From Nocardia sp. NBC_01730 (GTDB lineage: Bacteria > Actinomycetota > Actinomycetes > Mycobacteriales > Mycobacteriaceae): 64,000 nucleotides of DNA. Below, one piece after another: positions 42,969-51,589 of this stretch. Location of the stretch: NCBI RefSeq assembly GCF_035920445.1, contig NZ_CP109162.1, positions 5,332,001 through 5,396,000 on the forward strand, written 5' to 3'. Each line of letters starts with the position of its first letter. Position 1 is the stretch's first letter. Below the pieces are notes generated by a model. That model had not been told where the DNA came from. It made no database searches and saw nothing but the letters and a program-made list of their open reading frames with translations. Position numbers and translations under genes: made by a program.

Positions 42969-43955
42969 ATGGTGCCACGTAATCCAATCGAACCGACCTG
43001 GTGGGACACGCAATTCCACGGCGGCGTGCACATGCGGCAGATCCTGGCGGCCCGGGACATCGGAGCGGTATTCGGATTCCTGCACAGCCGTGGATGGAGC
43101 TGGGCGGCGATCGCCCGCGCAACCGACCTCGGTGATCAGCGAGTCCGCGAAATCGCCAGCGGCAGACGCAAAGTCGAGAACTACGACGTGTTCCTTCGTA
43201 TCGCCGCCGGCCTCGAAATCCCCAAGTCTTATCTCGGCCTGGGATTACAAAAGCCTGACCATCAACCAGCGACGGAACTCGCGCACGCCGCGGTGTCGGA
43301 CGCGGACCGATATACACCCATACCGCAGTATCCGAACGGGCCCGACCCGATAACTCACCTTGACGACCAGAAAAGAAGCGATCTCGGGCACATGGCTGGG
43401 AACACCATCTACCTCGACAATCGAATCGAGATTCGAATCGGCAGCGATGGAGCAGCCTGCGTTGCATATCGGTACGAAATATTCAACTTGACCGACCGTC
43501 CGTTGACACGCCTCGCCCGGGACCTGTGGTTCAAATACACCGACGGAGGATTGGAAATCGCACCCGCGCCGGACTGCAGTCGCCGCGTCGTAATCCAGCG
43601 AGTGCACGATACCCTGAACCTGGCCAAATTCTCCTGCAAACTGTCGCCGGCCATCCAGCCAGGCGAGTCCGCGACGATCGGCTACACCTGCCGTGGCGGA
43701 CGTTTTGTCGATGCCCTGTACTGGCGTCAGTCAATTTATCGCCATACGTGCAAATTTGCGATATCTATTTGGCATCAATGGGTTGAAGAGCTAGCCGATT
43801 GTTCGGCCATCGAAGAATACCCGAACGGATCTGAACGATCAGTCACTGAGAATCTGGTCTGGGACCGAATGGAAGACGGCATGATCATTTCCCTCACCCG
43901 CGAAAACCTCACCCCCAACCAATCGGTTACCGTCTCCTGGGGGATCAACGCATGA
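42969..43955 (+). CDS. HTH protein with a C-terminal domain of unknown function
   Basis: A 328-residue protein. Residues about 20-90 are a helix-turn-helix of the type common in Streptomyces (MRQILAARDIGAVFGFLHSR then GWSWAAIARATDLGDQRVRE). The rest is beta-rich and unrecognised (GNTIYLDNRIEIRIGSDGAA; AIQPGESATIGYTCRGG). GGGGGTGGG precedes ATG 42969. Its stop overlaps the start of the HExxxH gene (ATGA), a layout that recalls regulator/metalloprotease pairs such as ImmR-ImmA, though the families differ. Confidence 0.72.
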   Translation: MVPRNPIEPTWWDTQFHGGVHMRQILAARDIGAVFGFLHSRGWSWAAIARATDLGDQRVREIASGRRKVENYDVFLRIAAGLEIPKSYLGLGLQKPDHQPATELAHAAVSDADRYTPIPQYPNGPDPITHLDDQKRSDLGHMAGNTIYLDNRIEIRIGSDGAACVAYRYEIFNLTDRPLTRLARDLWFKYTDGGLEIAPAPDCSRRVVIQRVHDTLNLAKFSCKLSPAIQPGESATIGYTCRGGRFVDALYWRQSIYRHTCKFAISIWHQWVEELADCSAIEEYPNGSERSVTENLVWDRMEDGMIISLTRENLTPNQSVTVSWGINA

Positions 43956-45118
43956 GTATCCGTGATGAGGTCGAACACACCCTCCGGTCGTGGAACCACC
44001 ATGAGATCATCCGCGGAGCTCCAGCAGTGATCGACTTCGACTTCGTCCCCGTAAAACAGCAACCGGATCCGGTCGACCGGCTCACGACGTTTCGACGATT
44101 GAACGAAATGCTGCAGGATGCGGACCATCCATCAGTCGTGCAGAGAATCACTGCCGATCTGGCCTACCTCCGCGCACTCATGGGCGAACGCCCACCTCTG
44201 GACGACTACATCCGCGCAACCCAAGGATGCCCTGCTGCGGGTTGGCCACCCGACTACGTCACAGCCAAAGGCGAAGTCGCCCGTCACTGCGTCGAAAGCC
44301 TCGGCATCCGCTGGGGCAAGCACACTACGGCCGACCTTGCCGCCGCAGAAGGACCGATCGACGCCGCCGACGCACCGGATGCCATCCGCCAAGCCGCGCT
44401 CGAGCACGAGCAATCCGTACGGCTTGCAACCGGCAGCACAGCGGTCTACGACCTGACGATCGAGTCCACCGATGCCGATGCATACTGGGCATACTGGCTT
44501 GACGGCGCCGGTTCGCAAGTCCGCCTGCGGCTGAACATGCGCAACGCCAGCTACACGAAGGTGCAAGCCCGGCAGTTCGCACTGCACGAGGTACTCGGTC
44601 ACGGATTGCAAAGCGCCAGCATCGCTGCACGTTGCGCCACGGAAGACGTTCCCTGGGTGCGATTGTCGTCCGTCCACGGACCCCAGCAAGTACTGCTGGA
44701 GGGCCTGGCGCAAGCCATGCCGCTATTCGTCGCCTGCGACGATGAACCGTTGGTCACGCGAGTCCGGATCGACCACTACACCCAACTCGTGCGCAGCGAA
44801 ATCCATATCGCGTTGAATTCCGGAAAGCCCATCGAAGAATGCGCCGATCACGCTCGATCGCGAGTTCCGTGGTGGACAGAAAGTCAGATTGCTGGCCTCC
44901 TGACCGACCGTAGTGCTGATGCGCTGCTGAGAACGTATATGTGGTCATACGTAGCCGGTATCGACTGGTTCACCGCCCTCGCTGAGGCAGGAGGGCCGAC
45001 AATTCGAAAGGTACTCAAATCGGCTTATCGAGCCCCGCTGGTGCCGGCCGACCTTGAAAAACTTTGGCCCGAGGGGCCAGCTGTCGGCGGGCCTGGATCG
45101 AGATCGCAACTCGGATAG
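43952..45118 (+). CDS. HExxxH zincin-like metalloprotein
   Basis: A 388-residue soluble protein. FALHEVLGHGLQ (H212, E213, H217) fits the HExxGH zinc motif used by dipeptidyl-peptidase III-like and a few other zincins; E250 in LLEGLAQAMP is a candidate third ligand. An N-terminal helical domain (about 1-130) and a C-terminal helical tail surround it. No signal peptide, so it is cytosolic. Coupled to the HTH gene. It could process a regulator or a peptide product; this is inference. Confidence 0.65.
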   Translation: MSIRDEVEHTLRSWNHHEIIRGAPAVIDFDFVPVKQQPDPVDRLTTFRRLNEMLQDADHPSVVQRITADLAYLRALMGERPPLDDYIRATQGCPAAGWPPDYVTAKGEVARHCVESLGIRWGKHTTADLAAAEGPIDAADAPDAIRQAALEHEQSVRLATGSTAVYDLTIESTDADAYWAYWLDGAGSQVRLRLNMRNASYTKVQARQFALHEVLGHGLQSASIAARCATEDVPWVRLSSVHGPQQVLLEGLAQAMPLFVACDDEPLVTRVRIDHYTQLVRSEIHIALNSGKPIEECADHARSRVPWWTESQIAGLLTDRSADALLRTYMWSYVAGIDWFTALAEAGGPTIRKVLKSAYRAPLVPADLEKLWPEGPAVGGPGSRSQLG

Positions 45119-45660
45119 TCGGGCGCAGTGTTGGCGCAGCGAACGCCCGGGTTTCCCAGCCGCACATGTGCAAGATGCACCGCACGGATGGGAGGTTTTT
45201 CTGGGTGCGACAACCGGCAACAATAAAACGGCTCGACCGGGCACGCCACCGGGCGGGCCGATGAACACCCCGGACACGAGGATGCTCGTGGAAGCACCGA
45301 CCACCAACGGCAGGCGAAATCTGCGCTGCTGTCCGAGACCCTCCGTACGTGGCCTGGCTGGGGAAGCGCCAGCGCGGGCGGCCCCGAGATGCGACGGTGA
45401 CCGAGCGGGTGCTGTTCGGGCTGGTCGCGGACCGGGCGCCGACGTTGTCGTCGAAACCAGCTGCCGCGAAATAGATCTGCAACGACTTCCGTATTCCCGA
45501 CCTGACCGAGACGAGCGACGACGCCTGCTACCTTGCGTGCACGAAGGGGCGCAGGTCTTCCTGGCCGAGGGGCTCGCGCTCTACGAGAGCCTCGGCAAGC
45601 AGCTGACCGGCAAGGTGCGCGCGGAGCCACACCAGTTCCAGCGCTGAAGCACCAGACGGA
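45119..45660. other. 542-base region at the right edge of the island
   Basis: Holds the IS1634-type remnant (45343-45545). A plus-strand tail in another phase, FLAEGLALYESLGKQLTGKV up to a stop at 45647, looks like the end of a lost gene convergent with the purine-cluster deaminase. No intact gene is present. Confidence 0.55.
45343..45545 (+). mobile_element. IS1634-family transposase remnant
   Basis: The frame reads YVAWLGKRQRGRPRDATVTE, then RVLFGLVADRAPTLSSKPAA, an in-frame TAG, then IPDLTETSDDACYLA. This matches the conserved TERVLFALVANRALAPSSKLAAA and TSDDACYRAMDW region of IS1634-type transposases. The catalytic DDE parts are absent and the frame is interrupted, so it is a dead fragment. 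Confidence 0.7.
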
Positions 45661-47022
45661 TCACCCGGCCTTCGCGATCAAGGCTGCCTGCGCGCGCGCC
45701 ACCTGCGCGGCCACCGCGTCCATCGCGACGGTGCGCACTTCACTATCGCGCACCACCGCACGCCCGTTGACGATCAGCGCGGCCAGGGGTGGGGCGGAGC
45801 CGAGGACGAGCGCGGTCACCGGGTCGTCTATCCCGGCGTGAGCGGCCGTGTCCAGGCGCCACAGCGCCAGGTCCGCCAGCTTGCCTACCTCGATGGAGCC
45901 GATCTCGTTGTCTCGTCCGAGCACTCTGGCACCGCCGATGGTGGCCAGTTCCAGCGCGGTGCGGGCGGTCATCGCACCGGGGCCACCCTTGTTGCGGGCA
46001 TACAGCAGCGCGTTGCGCGGTTCCTCGATCATCGAGCCTGCTTCGTTGCTCGCGGCGCCGTCGACGCCCAGTCCCACCGGGACGCCCGCGTGCACCAGGT
46101 CGGCGGTGCGGGCGACACCGGCGCCGATCCGTGCGTTCGAGGTCGGGCAATGTGCCACGCCGGTATGGGTTTTCGCCATGGTGGCGATGGCGGCGTCGTC
46201 GAGGTGGATGGCGTGCGCGTACCAGACGTCGGGGCCGAGCCAGCCGAGCCGCTCCAGGTACTGCGCGGGCGTGCAGCCGAAAGTCTGCTCGCAGTAGTCC
46301 TGTTCATCGATGGTCTCCGCGAGGTGGGTGTGCAGCCGCACCCCGGACGAGCGGGCCAGCACCGCCGACTCGCACAGCAGGTCCGGCGTGACCGAGAACG
46401 GCGAACACGGAGCCAGCGCGATCCGCAGCATCGAGTCGAACGACGGATCATGCCAGCGGGCAACGGCTTCCGCGCTGGCAGCGAGAATGTCGTCCAGGCT
46501 CTCCACCACGTGATCGGGTGGCAGCCCACCCGCGCTCGCACCCAGATCCATCGAGCCACGGCACGGATGAAAGCGCAGACCCACCTCCTCCGCCGCGGCG
46601 ATCTCGGCGCCGAGCAGGTCACCGCCCTCGCGCGGGAAGAGATAGTGGTGATCGGTCGTGGTGGTGCATCCCGTTCGGGCGAGCGCGGCGAGCGCACCGG
46701 TGGCGGCGACCCGCACCGCGTCCTCATCGATACCCGCCCAGATCGGGTACAGCGTGGTAAGCCACTCGAACAGTGAGCTGTCCACCGCGAGGCCGCGGGT
46801 GATCCACTGGTAGAGGTGGTGGTGGGTATTCACCAGCCCCGGGGTCAGCAGGCAGCCTCGGCCGTCGAAGCGCCGCGCGCCCGGTTCGGGTTCGGGCGCC
46901 TGCCCCGCACCGACCGCCGCAATTCGATTGCCGCGTACAACGACGTGACCGCGCCGGTATTCGGTGCGCTGCGCGTCGACCGTCGCGATCGCACAGCCCT
47001 CGATGACGGTCACCTGGTCCAT
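45661..47022 (-). CDS. Amidohydrolase-family purine deaminase (8-oxoguanine/guanine deaminase-like)
   Basis: A 453-residue metal-dependent hydrolase of the AtzB/TrzN/8-oxoguanine-deaminase group. Metal ligands: NTHHHLYQW, HTHLAET, and the late Asp in GLGVDGAASNEAGSM; HAIHLDD supplies another His. An N- and C-terminal beta sandwich (IEGCAIATVDAQRTEYRRGH; GKLADLALWRLD) is typical. In this cluster it most likely deaminates guanine or 8-oxoguanine to feed xanthine or urate production. ATG 47022 overlaps uricase by 13 bases; GTG 47013 (GTGA overlap) is an equally good start. Confidence 0.85.
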   Translation of the reverse strand: MDQVTVIEGCAIATVDAQRTEYRRGHVVVRGNRIAAVGAGQAPEPEPGARRFDGRGCLLTPGLVNTHHHLYQWITRGLAVDSSLFEWLTTLYPIWAGIDEDAVRVAATGALAALARTGCTTTTDHHYLFPREGGDLLGAEIAAAEEVGLRFHPCRGSMDLGASAGGLPPDHVVESLDDILAASAEAVARWHDPSFDSMLRIALAPCSPFSVTPDLLCESAVLARSSGVRLHTHLAETIDEQDYCEQTFGCTPAQYLERLGWLGPDVWYAHAIHLDDAAIATMAKTHTGVAHCPTSNARIGAGVARTADLVHAGVPVGLGVDGAASNEAGSMIEEPRNALLYARNKGGPGAMTARTALELATIGGARVLGRDNEIGSIEVGKLADLALWRLDTAAHAGIDDPVTALVLGSAPPLAALIVNGRAVVRDSEVRTVAMDAVAAQVARAQAALIAKAG

Positions 47023-47915
47023 GCGAGCCCGGCTTCTGGTGCGTCGGCACGCGCCACGGTGGCGTGGATCAGGCCGTAGGGACGGTCGGCGGCGTGGTAG
47101 ACCTCGCCGCGGTTCTCGATGCCGAATCGGGCAAGGTCGTAGTCGAAGTGGTGTTTGTTCGGCGCGGCGAGCCGGATCTCGGCCAGCACCGGGTACGTCT
47201 CCAGCGCGGCCTTGCCCATCTCGAACAGCGTCTGCTGTAGCGCCTTCGAGTGCTTCGTCGCGTAGGTCTCCACCAGCCGCGCCCGCACCCCGGCGTAGAC
47301 CTCGTCCCAGGCGACTTCGTCGGTGGCCGCGAATCGCCACTCGGCGATCAGCGAGGTGGCCAGCATCCGATCGTGGGTCGGCGCGAGCACAGTGAATTCG
47401 TCGGTCAGGAAGTCAGCGAACTCGGAGCCGGTCGACTTCAGGATGGTCAGGTCCTTCACTCCGCCGACGACCCACGCCTGCCGGTCCTCGCCCTTGCCCG
47501 CCACGGTGACCGCCGCCGTGCGCACCTCCGGGCCTCGGCGCACCCAGGTGTGATCGTGCTCGACGCCGCCGACCGGCACCCGCTGCCAGGCGTATTCGTC
47601 GACGTCGACGCGCGCGCTGGTCACCGGCTCGATCTCGGCGACGAAATGACCGGCCAACGCCAGCGCGTAGTCCTCGATCGCCCGCAGTCCCGGTTGCTTC
47701 GCGTAGGCGTACGCGGTCTGCTTCTGGGTATCGGTCGGCAGCACCTTCGCCTGGCTACCTGCGACGTACGCGTCGGCGAAATCGCCGCGCAGCACCGTGG
47801 AGACGTTCACGTCGCGGATCTCGTGCCGCGCGGTCTCCCGGTATATCCGGACGATCCGGTTCTCCGCCTTGCCGTATCGATGATCCGACAGCACGATCGG
47901 CCCGGTCAGTTCCAT
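47010..47915 (-). CDS. pucL: Urate oxidase (uricase)
   Basis: Oxidises urate to 5-hydroxyisourate without cofactor. The 301-residue protein carries two T-fold domains. Catalytic residues fit: K16 in RYGKAENRIVR, T61-D62 in LPTDTQKQ, and the His in LAAPNKHHFDYDL near the C-terminus. ATG 47915 follows 6 bases after the uraH stop. Its product goes to UraH and then UraD, encoded just upstream. Confidence 0.96.
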   Translation of the reverse strand: MELTGPIVLSDHRYGKAENRIVRIYRETARHEIRDVNVSTVLRGDFADAYVAGSQAKVLPTDTQKQTAYAYAKQPGLRAIEDYALALAGHFVAEIEPVTSARVDVDEYAWQRVPVGGVEHDHTWVRRGPEVRTAAVTVAGKGEDRQAWVVGGVKDLTILKSTGSEFADFLTDEFTVLAPTHDRMLATSLIAEWRFAATDEVAWDEVYAGVRARLVETYATKHSKALQQTLFEMGKAALETYPVLAEIRLAAPNKHHFDYDLARFGIENRGEVYHAADRPYGLIHATVARADAPEAGLAWTR

Positions 47916-47921
47916 CTCGGC

Positions 47922-48239
47922 TCAGCTCCCTCGGTAGGTGGAATAGGCGAAAGGCGACAGCAACAACGGGACGTGGTAGTGCCGCTCTTCGGTGACGGCG
48001 AACGCGATGGCGACCTCCGGGTAGAAGGTTTCGACCTCGTGGTGAGCGAAATAGGCGCCGGTGTCGAACACCAGACGATAGGTATCCGGTTCGAGCTCCG
48101 CGCCGAACGCCCCGATCCGGCCGTCGTCGTCGGTCGCGCTCGAATCGAGCTGCCGCGCATGCTGATACAGCGTCACAGTGACCCCGGCGGCAGGCATGCC
48201 ACGCACCGCGTCGAGCACATGGGTGCTCAATGTGCTCAC
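47922..48239 (-). CDS. uraH: 5-hydroxyisourate hydrolase
   Basis: Transthyretin-related enzyme of 105 residues. Signatures: LSTHVLDAVRGMPAAGVTVTL (active His in STHVLD), DDDGRIG, FPEV-like FYPEVAIAF, HYHVPLLLSPFAYSTYRGS ending with the diagnostic Y-R-G-S tetrapeptide. GTG 48239 overlaps the uraD stop (GTGA). Confidence 0.97.
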   Translation of the reverse strand: MSTLSTHVLDAVRGMPAAGVTVTLYQHARQLDSSATDDDGRIGAFGAELEPDTYRLVFDTGAYFAHHEVETFYPEVAIAFAVTEERHYHVPLLLSPFAYSTYRGS

Positions 48240-48739
48240 CGCCGGTCCTCCAGCAGCCCGCGCAGCCGGATCCGGTTGATCTTCGCCAGTTCAGTTCGCA
48301 CAACTCGCCTTTCGGTCTCGGGATCGTTGCGTAGCCGGGCCGTGAGCAGCGCGAGCACCTCCTCGGCAGACTTACCGGTCGCGCATACCAGGTAGATGTG
48401 CCCGAACCGCTCCTCGTAGGTTCGGTTGCCCTCGGCCAGCGCCTCACGAACCTCGTCCGCGGCCGCCGCGACCCCGGCCTGCTCACGCGCCGAGTCTGCC
48501 GAACGCGGCCGCTCCCCTATCCGGAAATGCCCCGCGAGGGCCAGATCGATCTCGGACTCGGGCAGCCGCGCCACCGCCGCGTCAGCGGCGTCCAAGAGCG
48601 CCTCGACACTCGGATACGGACGGCCCACGACCAGCGAACGAGCAAGACCCGGCGACGAGCAACAGGCGAGCAACGCCTGATGGGCCGCGTCGTCGGACAT
48701 CGCGTCGAACCCCGCGAGGCCTGGTCCCTGGTCTGCCAT
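48236..48739 (-). CDS. uraD: OHCU decarboxylase
   Basis: Decarboxylates 2-oxo-4-hydroxy-4-carboxy-5-ureidoimidazoline to (S)-allantoin. This 167-residue protein has the family pattern: DAAHQALLACCSSPGLARSL, ALAGHFRIGERP (active-site His in a P-x-I/G-H-like loop), REALAEGNRTYEERFGHIYL and EELAKINRIRLRGLL-type C-terminus (RTELAKINRIRL). ATG 48739 has no clear ribosome site and may be leaderless. First gene of the purine operon; the only one with free upstream space for a promoter. Confidence 0.93.
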   Translation of the reverse strand: MADQGPGLAGFDAMSDDAAHQALLACCSSPGLARSLVVGRPYPSVEALLDAADAAVARLPESEIDLALAGHFRIGERPRSADSAREQAGVAAAADEVREALAEGNRTYEERFGHIYLVCATGKSAEEVLALLTARLRNDPETERRVVRTELAKINRIRLRGLLEDRR

Positions 48740-49141
48740 CGGACCAGCATTGACCACGACCCGCCCGGCCGCCACCCAGAAGCGCGAGATCACCTTCGGC
48801 GTGTCGCACCGGGCGACACGGCAGGCGTGCTTCGTAGCGTCCGTCGGTGTGGGGTTGTCTGATGGTGCCGGGTTGCCGTGCAGAGTTCGACATTCGGGCT
48901 GCGTTGCACCCATCTCGGGAGTATCGCGACGCACTACACCTGCCCCGCTAGCGGCCGTCCTTTTGGACCGCCGAATCGGTCAACATCGTATTTTGAATGC
49001 GCGTTCACCTGCCTCGGCAGCATCAGCCGATCCGAGGATTCTGGCCGGGACGGGGTCTTCCTCCAGCTTTCCGCAGACGCGTTCCTGGACATCACGCCAC
49101 GATGTCGCCCATGTGTCCGGTTCCTCCCGCAGGTCGACGCA
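48740..49141. other. 402-base region between argS and uraD
   Basis: Must contain the uraD promoter. On the minus strand the argS frame stays open past its TAG for 53 codons to TGA at 48980 (see separate entry). Otherwise no gene seen. Confidence 0.5.
48980..49141 (-). other. 53-codon in-frame extension after the argS TAG
   Basis: Directly after the argS TAG the same frame codes CVDLREEPDTWATSW, then QERVCGKLEEDP and VPARILGSADAAEAGERAFK before TGA. It reads like ordinary protein, but there is no ATG or GTG in frame, and ArgRS normally ends at the ERM/DRM found just before the TAG. Remnant, readthrough extension or chance are all possible. Confidence 0.3.
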
Positions 49142-50866
49142 CTACATCCGGTCGGGTGCCGCGATGCCGAGCAGGTCCAATCCGGTGGCCAGGACTTGGG
49201 CGGTGAGATCACACAGGGCCAGGCGGCTGCTGCGGCTGGGTTCCTCGGTTTTGAGCACGGGGCATCGCTCGTAGAATGCGGTGAACGCGGTCGACAGTGT
49301 GTAGAGGTAGTTCGCGAGTCGGTGAAACTCCACGGTGTCCGCCACTTCGGCGATGATGTCCGGAAAGGCCAGCAGTTCGATTGCCAGCGTGCGCTCTGCC
49401 AGCTCGACGATGTGCACGGGTTCGCCGTCGCGAGCGGGGATGACGTTGCCGCGGCGAAAGATCGACCGAATCCGAGCATGCGCGTACTGGAGGTAGGGGG
49501 CGGTGTTGCCGTCGAAGGACAGCATGCGATCGAAGTCGAAGGTGTAGTCGCGTGCCCGGTCGGTCGACAGGTCTGCGTACTTGACCGCACCGATTCCCAC
49601 GGCGCGGGCGACTTCCGCACGGGCTTCGGCATCGAGGTCGGGGTTCTTCTCCGCGATCGCCGCCGTCGCACGTTCGACAGCCTCGTTGAGCAGGTCGACG
49701 AGCTTGATGGTGCCGCCGACGCGGCTGCGCAGCGTCTTGCCGTCGGATCCCAGTACGGACCCGAAGCCGACGTGCGTGGCGCGCGAGGGCGGCGCGAGCC
49801 ACCCGGCCGCCCTCGCGGTCGCGAATACCATCGCGAAATGCTGCTGCTGCGGAATTCCGACGACATAGAGGAGTCGGGTAGCCCCCAGTTCGGTGAGCCG
49901 GTTCCGGATCGCCGCCAGATCGGTTGTGGCGTAACCATAGCCGCCGTCGCTCTTACGAGCGATCAGAGGGACCGGCCGGCCGTCACGGCCGACGAACCCC
50001 TCGGGGAACACGCACTCGGCGCCGTCGCTAACCTGAAGCAATCCGAGCCGATCGAGGTCTTCCACCACTGAAGCGAGGTTGTCGTTGTAGGCGCTCTCGC
50101 CGACGAAGTCCGATTCGACCAGGCGAACATCGAGGCTGTCGTACACCCGCATGAAGTATCGCTTGGATTCGGCGACCAGCAACCGCCACAGTCGCGAGGT
50201 GGCCTCGTCGCCACCCTGCAGTAGGACGACCCGCCGCCGGGACCGCTCCTTGAATTCATCCGACGCGTCGAACTTTCGCCGAGCCGACGTGTAGAAGTCG
50301 CTCAGGTCGCCGACCGAGAGTTCGGCGGCCGCCTCCGCCTCGCCGACATCGAGCAGATGCTCGATGAGCATGCCGAACGGAGTACCCCAGTCTCCTAGGT
50401 GGTTTCGCTTGATGGCCTGATGCCCCAACCACTCCGTGACCCGTACCGCGGCATCACCGATGATCGTGCTCCTGAGGTGACCGACATGCATCTCCTTCGC
50501 CGTGTTCGGCGCCGAGTAATCGATCACCACGGTCTCGGGATGCGCTGCGGTCGGCACGCCGAGCCGACCGTCGGCGCCGACCGTCCCGACGAGCCGGCCC
50601 AACACCTCTGATCGGACAGTGAGATTGATGAATCCCGGCCCGGAGATCTCGGTGCGCTCCACGAGATCATCGAGATCCGCCGCCGCCAGCACCTTGGCCG
50701 CAACCTCCCGCGGGTTCGCGCTCATTCGCTTGGCCAACCCCAACGCCGCGTTCGACTGGTAGTCGGCGTACTGCGACCGCTGGACAACCGGGTCGACCGG
50801 TTCACCGGCCACGATCTCGAAGGCCTGCGCAAGGCGATCACGCAGTAGCTGCTTGGGAGTTCCCAC
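49142..50866 (-). CDS. argS: Arginyl-tRNA synthetase, possibly an additional copy
   Basis: A 574-residue class I synthetase. N-terminal Add1 domain (QYADYQSNAALGLAKRM), DYSAPNTAKEMHVGHLRST with the HIGH-type HVGH, GDWGTPFGMLIEHL, the tRNA-binding YATTDLAAI and a degenerate KMSKS (SDGKTLRSR), then the DALR anticodon-binding domain to RM. It resembles the DYSAPN-type ArgRS found in Streptomyces and eukaryotes rather than the usual copy beside lysA-hom. GTG 50866 is preferred; TTG 50875 is also in frame. It lies two genes beyond the aaRS-bearing island. Confidence 0.9.
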   Translation of the reverse strand: MGTPKQLLRDRLAQAFEIVAGEPVDPVVQRSQYADYQSNAALGLAKRMSANPREVAAKVLAAADLDDLVERTEISGPGFINLTVRSEVLGRLVGTVGADGRLGVPTAAHPETVVIDYSAPNTAKEMHVGHLRSTIIGDAAVRVTEWLGHQAIKRNHLGDWGTPFGMLIEHLLDVGEAEAAAELSVGDLSDFYTSARRKFDASDEFKERSRRRVVLLQGGDEATSRLWRLLVAESKRYFMRVYDSLDVRLVESDFVGESAYNDNLASVVEDLDRLGLLQVSDGAECVFPEGFVGRDGRPVPLIARKSDGGYGYATTDLAAIRNRLTELGATRLLYVVGIPQQQHFAMVFATARAAGWLAPPSRATHVGFGSVLGSDGKTLRSRVGGTIKLVDLLNEAVERATAAIAEKNPDLDAEARAEVARAVGIGAVKYADLSTDRARDYTFDFDRMLSFDGNTAPYLQYAHARIRSIFRRGNVIPARDGEPVHIVELAERTLAIELLAFPDIIAEVADTVEFHRLANYLYTLSTAFTAFYERCPVLKTEEPSRSSRLALCDLTAQVLATGLDLLGIAAPDRM

Positions 50867-50988
50867 GGACGACAACCCTAGCGAACGTCGGGGCTATCCG
50901 CGCTGGTAGACAGACACGGCCGGGCATGCCGCCTGAGCACCGGTTTTACCCCGTGCGGAGGAAACGACGCGGTATTACCTTCATACCC

Positions 50989-51576
50989 ATGATGGTCCCC
51001 ATAACCCCGGTATGTGCGGGCATCGTGCTCGCCGCGGGCGCCGGAACACGCTACGGGCGGCCGAAGGCTATCGCCGAAGGTGGCGCATGGCTGCGTGCCG
51101 CGGTGGCCGCGCTGACCGGTGGAGGCTGCGATCCGGTGATCGTGGTCCTCGGTGCGACCGGCCCTTCGCCGCGGATCGTCGATCTGCCGCAGGGCACCCA
51201 GCATGTGTGGGCGGCGGACTGGGCCACCGGACTCGGCGCCTCGCTGCGGGCAGGTCTGATCGCGGCGGCGCGCACGCCCGCGCAGTTCGCCGCGATCATG
51301 CCGGTCGACACCCCGGATGTCGGGGCCGAGGTTGTCGCTCGAGTGACCGTCGCCGCGTTCGCGGCTCCGAGCGGTCTCGCGCGAGCTGTGTTCCACAACA
51401 CACCGGGCCATCCCGTTGTGATCGCGCACAAGCATTGGAACGCGGTTTGCGCGGCCGCCGTAGGAGATTCCGGAGCTCGCACCTATTTGTCAGGCAGGGA
51501 CGATATGGTGTGCGTCACGTGCGACGATTTGGCGACGGGGGTCGATCGTGACTTCCCGGCCACGACCGCACGGTGA
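50989..51576 (+). CDS. MobA-like molybdenum cofactor nucleotidyltransferase
   Basis: A 195-residue nucleotidyltransferase with GIVLAAGAGTRYGRPKA, the MobA/MocA NTP-binding loop, and IMPVDTPDVG as the metal-site strand (usual M-P-x-D-x-P). NTPGHPVVI is another family mark. It probably makes the cytosine- or guanine-dinucleotide form of the cofactor for the xanthine dehydrogenase. ATG 50989 and 50992 are both possible; TATTAC upstream may be a -10. XdhC follows 13 bases downstream. Confidence 0.85.
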   Translation: MMVPITPVCAGIVLAAGAGTRYGRPKAIAEGGAWLRAAVAALTGGGCDPVIVVLGATGPSPRIVDLPQGTQHVWAADWATGLGASLRAGLIAAARTPAQFAAIMPVDTPDVGAEVVARVTVAAFAAPSGLARAVFHNTPGHPVVIAHKHWNAVCAAAVGDSGARTYLSGRDDMVCVTCDDLATGVDRDFPATTAR

Positions 51577-51589
51577 TCGGAGCTAGCTG

